Positions 59,867-64,000 of a stretch of 64,000 bases of DNA are shown here, in pieces. Each line of letters begins with the position of its first letter. The stretch's first letter is position 1. Under the pieces are notes generated by a model. That model was not told the DNA's origin. It was given only the letters and a program-made list of their open reading frames with translations, and did not search any database. This DNA is from Shewanella psychrotolerans (GTDB lineage Bacteria; Pseudomonadota; Gammaproteobacteria; Enterobacterales; Shewanellaceae): the NCBI RefSeq assembly GCF_019457595.1, contig NZ_CP080419.1, forward strand, positions 2,294,001-2,358,000, given 5' to 3'. The position numbers were made by a program, and so were the translations under genes.

Positions 59867-60700
59867 ATGAATTTAGACCAGCACCGTAATCGTTTTATTA
59901 TTGATGATCACACCATGAGTTACCTCGATGTCGGCCAAGGCCCAGTGCTATTGCTCGGCCACAGTTACTTATGGAATAGTGCCATGTGGGCGCCGCAAAT
60001 TGCCGTATTAAGCCAGCACTATCGTTGTATTGTGCCAGAGCTTTGGGGACATGGCCTATCTAGCTCAATGCCCGCTCGCTGTCGCTCGCTTAAACATTTG
60101 GCCGAGCACTATTTAGCCCTGATTGACCATCTTAATATCGACCAGTTTTCAATTTTAGGATTATCGGTCGGGGGAATGTGGGGCGCAGAACTAACCTTGC
60201 TTGCGCCTCGTCGAGTTAAGACTCTGGTAATGATGGGCTGCTTTATCGGTTTCGAACCGGAAGTCAGCCGCGCTAAATATTACGAGATGCTCGATATCAT
60301 GACCGAGGCACAATCCATACCTACATCATTGATCGATCAAATCGCGCCGCTATTTTTTGCAAATGGGGTTAACCAAGATAATCCTCAGCTAATTAACGCT
60401 TTCAAACAAGAACTAGCCAATATCAGCGCCGAACAAATCGACACCATTGCGCGTCTAGGAAAAATTATTTTTGGCCGCCGCGATATAATGGAAGATGTTG
60501 AGCAACTTACCTTACCCTGCCTCATCATGACCGGCACAGAAGATAAACCCAGACCCGCACTGGAAGGTTATTTGATGCACGATGCCATTGATGGCAGTGA
60601 GTATATTCACATTCCCAAGGCAGGCCATATTTCAACCTTAGAGCAAAGTGATTTTATCAATCGGCAGCTACTCGACTTCTATGCTAAACACTTAAATTAG
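59867..60700 (+). CDS. Alpha/beta-hydrolase
   Basis: A 277-aa alpha/beta-hydrolase without signal peptide. The oxyanion HSYLW turn, the nucleophile elbow GLSVGG and the catalytic histidine in KAGHIS are visible; the acid is likely in TGTEDKPRP. It resembles 3-oxoadipate enol-lactonase and similar esterases, but substrate is not predictable. Co-directional, 59 bp after the M15 gene. Confidence 0.85.
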   Translation: MNLDQHRNRFIIDDHTMSYLDVGQGPVLLLGHSYLWNSAMWAPQIAVLSQHYRCIVPELWGHGLSSSMPARCRSLKHLAEHYLALIDHLNIDQFSILGLSVGGMWGAELTLLAPRRVKTLVMMGCFIGFEPEVSRAKYYEMLDIMTEAQSIPTSLIDQIAPLFFANGVNQDNPQLINAFKQELANISAEQIDTIARLGKIIFGRRDIMEDVEQLTLPCLIMTGTEDKPRPALEGYLMHDAIDGSEYIHIPKAGHISTLEQSDFINRQLLDFYAKHLN

Positions 60701-60798
60701 AGTAATTATTTGTTTATCGACTGAATAGACCAGAGCCTTGGATATTCAGTGTTAGAATGCGAGCAGAAAAATCTTTTCAATAGACATGATTTTATATA

Positions 60799-61422
60799 AT
60801 GAAACTACTTAAACCTTTGTTTGACAATAATCGTCGCTGGGCTGGACGCATTCTTGAAGAAAATCCCAACTTCTTCCAACAGCTAGCACAACAGCAAAAC
60901 CCAGAATATTTATGGATTGGCTGCTCCGATAGCCGTGTTCCATCGAACCAAATTATCGACTTAATGCCAGGTGAAGTCTTTGTTCACCGCAACATCGCCA
61001 ATATGGTTATCCATACAGACCTCAATTGCCTATCGGTACTTCAATACGCCGTTGATGTATTAAAAGTGAAGCACATCATGGTGGTAGGACATTATGGCTG
61101 CGGTGGTATAAAAGCCTCCATGAGCAAGGAGCGTTTAGGGCTTATCGATAACTGGCTTGGGCATATTCGAGATATTCATCGCCTTCACGAAGATGAATTA
61201 AATCAATTAGACGAAAAGACACGCTTCGATCGACTCTGCGAACTTAACGTCATAGAGCAAGTTGGTAATGTCGCTAGCACCAATATCGTTCAAGATGCGT
61301 GGGAAAAAGGTCATGATGTAGCTATCCATGGCTGGATTTACAGTGTAGAAAACGGCTTACTTTCCGATCTCGATGTGACGGTAGATAAAGCACTCGTGAA
61401 CTCGAAAAAAACTGGCATTTAG
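60799..61422 (+). CDS. can: Beta-class carbonic anhydrase
   Basis: A 207-aa enzyme interconverting CO2 and bicarbonate. The zinc ligands are Cys42, His98 and Cys101, with the Asp44-Arg46 dyad (GCSDSRVPS; GHYGCGG), at the same positions as in E. coli Can. Slightly shorter at the C-terminus. Own transcription unit with a hairpin at its end. Confidence 0.96.
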   Translation: MKLLKPLFDNNRRWAGRILEENPNFFQQLAQQQNPEYLWIGCSDSRVPSNQIIDLMPGEVFVHRNIANMVIHTDLNCLSVLQYAVDVLKVKHIMVVGHYGCGGIKASMSKERLGLIDNWLGHIRDIHRLHEDELNQLDEKTRFDRLCELNVIEQVGNVASTNIVQDAWEKGHDVAIHGWIYSVENGLLSDLDVTVDKALVNSKKTGI

Positions 61423-61435
61423 CTATTTTATCTGG

Positions 61436-61463
61436 GCGCATGATGCCGAAAATCATGCGCTTT
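61436..61463 (+). terminator. Terminator of can
   Basis: GCGCATGAT / ATCATGCGC with a 7-nt loop, then TTTATG. Confidence 0.65.
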
Positions 61464-61587
61464 ATGCACAGCGTTTAAGCAAACACGAAAAAAACGATCA
61501 TTTTGGATAAATAATCCTTAATAAACATCGCAGTTTATCCCCTATCCCATTTATAATTCACATAATTTTTTCGTGCAATGCGCTTAG

Positions 61588-62168
<581 letters not shown>

Positions 62169-62252
62169 ACAGGCCAAGTGATGATAAGGGTTCAATATAA
62201 CCCCCTTTTCTCTTGGCAAACATGCTACACAGCTATAAATATAGGTAAATCT

Positions 62253-62990
62253 ATGAATGTAACCCTTTTGATCCCTGCACGCTATGGCTCTAGCCGTTTT
62301 CCTGGTAAGCCGTTAGCGCTGATTAGTGGTAAGCCGATGATCCAGCACGTATATGAACGAGCGTCCCTAGCCAAAGGATTAACGGCTATCTACGTAGCGA
62401 CTGATGACGATCGCATTAAAGATGCAGTTGAAGCGTTTGGCGGCAATGTTGTCATGACAGACGAAAATGCGGCATCGGGTACAGATCGTATTGAAGAGGC
62501 TATCACCCTGTTAGGCCTAAAAGATGATGACCTAGTCATTAACCTGCAAGGTGATCAACCTCTAATCGATCCTATATCGATTGAACAAATTATTGCGCTT
62601 TTTGAGCGTCATCCAGGTGAGTTTTCCATGGCCACCTTAGGTTATGAAATTACCGATGAACATGATCGTAACGATCCCCAACATGTAAAGATGGTATTTG
62701 ATAACGACTTTAATGCTCTCTATTTTTCACGTGCACGTATTCCATTTGGCCGCGATACCAACGATTACCCTGTATATAAACATCTCGGTGTTTATGCCTA
62801 TACCCGTTCGTTTATCTCGACCTTCGCAAAGCTACCACTTGGCCGCTTAGAAGATTTAGAAAAACTTGAACAACTACGTGCACTTGAACATGGCTATAAA
62901 ATTAAAGTTGCCATTAGTGCTTGCGACTCACCAGAAGTCGACGTTCCCGAAGATATTCGCAAATGTGAAAAGCGTTTAGCCCTAGGTTAA
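62253..62990 (+). CDS. kdsB: CMP-Kdo synthetase, probably of the 8-amino-Kdo type
   Basis: A 245-aa cytidylyltransferase activating Kdo (or 8-amino-Kdo) for lipopolysaccharide. Motifs [50 protein letters not shown] and EQLRALE are all present. The close resemblance to the Shewanella enzyme and its place behind a kdnB relic suggest the 8-amino-Kdo version. The start at 62253 (AGGT upstream) gives the standard N-terminus; an in-frame ATG at 62178 would add 25 unrelated residues. Confidence 0.95.
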   Translation: MNVTLLIPARYGSSRFPGKPLALISGKPMIQHVYERASLAKGLTAIYVATDDDRIKDAVEAFGGNVVMTDENAASGTDRIEEAITLLGLKDDDLVINLQGDQPLIDPISIEQIIALFERHPGEFSMATLGYEITDEHDRNDPQHVKMVFDNDFNALYFSRARIPFGRDTNDYPVYKHLGVYAYTRSFISTFAKLPLGRLEDLEKLEQLRALEHGYKIKVAISACDSPEVDVPEDIRKCEKRLALG

Positions 62991-63009
62991 CAGCCACTAA
63001 AGGATAACG

Positions 63010-63231
63010 ATGTCTAATTTAGAAGCTTGGCTCATCATCATCTTAGTTATCGGCGTGATAGCGAGTAATATCGCCGTGCTTAAATACAGCGCTAAGTTTA
63101 AGATGCCTCAGTTTGGTAAAGATGATTTACAGCAACCTAAGGCTAAAAAAGATGACAACAGCGATCCTGAATCTAAAGAGCGGCAATCCGAGCTCGATTC
63201 AGATAGCAACACCAAAACTAAAAAGGATTAG
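63010..63231 (+). CDS. DUF2897 small membrane protein
   Basis: 73 aa: one N-terminal membrane helix (LIIILVIGVIASNIAVL) and a charged tail rich in Lys, Asp, Ser. Family DUF2897, function unknown. It follows kdsB by 19 bp with its own AAAGGA and probably shares its transcript. Confidence 0.8.
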   Translation: MSNLEAWLIIILVIGVIASNIAVLKYSAKFKMPQFGKDDLQQPKAKKDDNSDPESKERQSELDSDSNTKTKKD

Positions 63232-63248
63232 CTTACGTTATCCTCAAC

Positions 63249-63274
63249 AAAGGCTTACCTCGGTAAGCCTTTTT
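63249..63274 (+). terminator. Terminator of kdsB-DUF2897
   Basis: AAAGGCTTACC, TC loop, GGTAAGCCTTT and more T. Confidence 0.93.
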
Positions 63275-63306
63275 CGTTTTTACTCTCTCACATCCCTTCT
63301 CCCTTA

Positions 63307-63587
63307 GAATGAAGGGAAGGCATTTTTATGTTTGCTTGAGTCGCGTTTGGCCGCATCTTATTTGTTAAGTGTATTTGAAGGTCACACTTTCACTGTTACT
63401 AATCGCCTATCCGGCGAGGAATGTGCAAGCACTCTTTTGGCTCGCCACGAGCACTTCCATGTGGGCTCTGCGAAATCATCCATGATTTCGAAGGCCAAAA
63501 CCGCGCTTACACTGGGTCATTTTATCTCTTCGATTTGATAGTGTTTGGTGTGACTTGAGAATTAAAAGCTAAGAAGGTTTTGCCCCA
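63307..63587 (+). repeat. Noncoding repeat, tandem copy 1
   Basis: About 280 bp, aligned from GAATGAAGG to GCCCC with the next copy 297 bp further on. It contains hairpins CGCC/GGCG, GTGC/GCAC and the perfect CGAAATCATCCATGATTTCG (63471-63490). No protein-coding signal. Confidence 0.85.
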
Positions 63588-63603
63588 AAGTTTAGCGGCC
63601 TTG

Positions 63604-63878
63604 GAATGAAGGTATGGCATTTTTTGGCTTAGTAGCGTTTGGCTGTGTTTTCATTTACTGAGAGTGTTTGAAGGTCGAACCTTCATGGCTACTTATCACC
63701 TGCGGTGAGCGAATGTGCGAACACTTCTGCGACTCGCCCCAAGCACAGTCCCTGTGGGCTCTACGCCAGCATCCATGCTGGCAAAGGCCGCAGCCGCGTT
63801 CACACTTGGTATCTAACTTTCTCAGATTTGGCTACATTTGGTGTGCGTTGCTAGTTCAGAAGCTAACTTAATTATGCC
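63604..63878 (+). repeat. Noncoding repeat, tandem copy 2
   Basis: Diverged second copy. Stems are kept by paired changes: CACC/GGTG in place of CGCC/GGCG, and GCCAGCATCCATGCTGGC (63765-63782) in place of the 63471 hairpin. The core TTGAAGGT...GAATGTGC (63668-63718) also exists inverted at 30804-30856. Confidence 0.85.
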
Positions 63879-63914
63879 CCTTTATTAGTTACAGACAATA
63901 AGCAGGAAAGAACA

Positions 63915-64000
63915 GTGAAGAGTCTGTTGGCCAACTTTTACGAATCGACAAGTAATAATCACGAATTACATTCGATTCAACATCAATACCAATGCTCACT
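63915..64000 (+). CDS. Start of an unidentified gene, cut by window edge
   Basis: GTG at 63915 with AGGAAAG six bases upstream opens a frame to the edge, beginning MKSLLANFYESTSNNHEL. Too short to assign a family. Confidence 0.45.
   Translation, partial: MKSLLANFYESTSNNHELHSIQHQYQCS

Noticed and set aside
63332..63871. Two open frames of 67-68 codons in the end-of-window repeats
   Set aside because: They lie in repeat copies that differ by stem-preserving changes, the two frames do not encode similar proteins, and there are no ribosome sites.

Overview
The window reads as a chromosomal segment of a marine gammaproteobacterium, most likely Shewanella. This is inferred from gene content and order: adhE beside a YchE/MarC-type gene, pabB-nudL, yffB(arsC)-dapE, a kdnB relic beside an 8-amino-Kdo-type kdsB, DUF2897 and DUF3334 proteins, and a TonB/GH13/GH97/GH15 maltodextrin locus. 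Base composition is mostly in the low-to-mid 40s % GC by eye. I see no tRNA, rRNA, CRISPR array, prophage or transposase gene.

Layout. 0-21 kb is mainly housekeeping: a cut MarC/YchE gene, adhE, a 2OG-Fe(II) oxygenase, a three-gene membrane operon (DUF2157, DUF4401, GDYXXLXY), a secreted S9 peptidase, class I fumarase, pabB-nudL, asnS, yjbQ, a SWIM/SNF2 helicase, an EAL-domain relic and an RsmB-type methyltransferase. 21.5-45.1 kb is an alpha-glucan locus split in two. The left half has a cytoplasmic GH13 alpha-glucosidase, divergent from a TonB receptor followed by two exported GH13 enzymes. The right half has a GH97 enzyme, an M28 peptidase, an MFS sugar transporter and a lipoprotein GH15 glucoamylase. 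An RhlE helicase, an HlyD/DUF2955 efflux pair and an HD-GYP protein lie between the halves. 45-64 kb holds an outer-membrane protein, a GreAB-like protein, a second-type EF-G, a DnaQ-like exonuclease, a LacI regulator, DUF3334 and a chemoreceptor, an ACT-ptsH-ptsI-crr operon, arsC-dapE-M15 peptidase, a hydrolase, carbonic anhydrase, a kdnB pseudogene, kdsB and a small membrane protein.

How the sugar locus probably works (inference from family roles and signals): the TonB receptor imports maltodextrins, periplasmic GH13, GH97 and lipoprotein GH15 enzymes cut them, the MFS carrier moves maltose or short dextrins inward, and the cytoplasmic alpha-glucosidase finishes the job. Four near-identical 14-bp palindromes (consensus TGMATACGTATGYA, LacI-type with central CG) lie only in front of genes of this locus and tie both halves into one regulon. 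A LacI-family gene at 50.6 kb is a possible but unproven regulator.

Most notable: the shared operator set; a 650-bp leader before the transporter-glucoamylase operon with an operator, a structured and terminated RNA candidate, a perfect 12-bp inverted repeat and a 9-bp tandem repeat; a dispersed noncoding repeat family (two tandem copies at 63.3-63.9 kb, one inverted copy at 30.7-30.9 kb) with compensatory stem changes; a sharp GC rise inside the GH13 operon; and a decayed kdnB next to an apparently 8-amino-Kdo-type kdsB.
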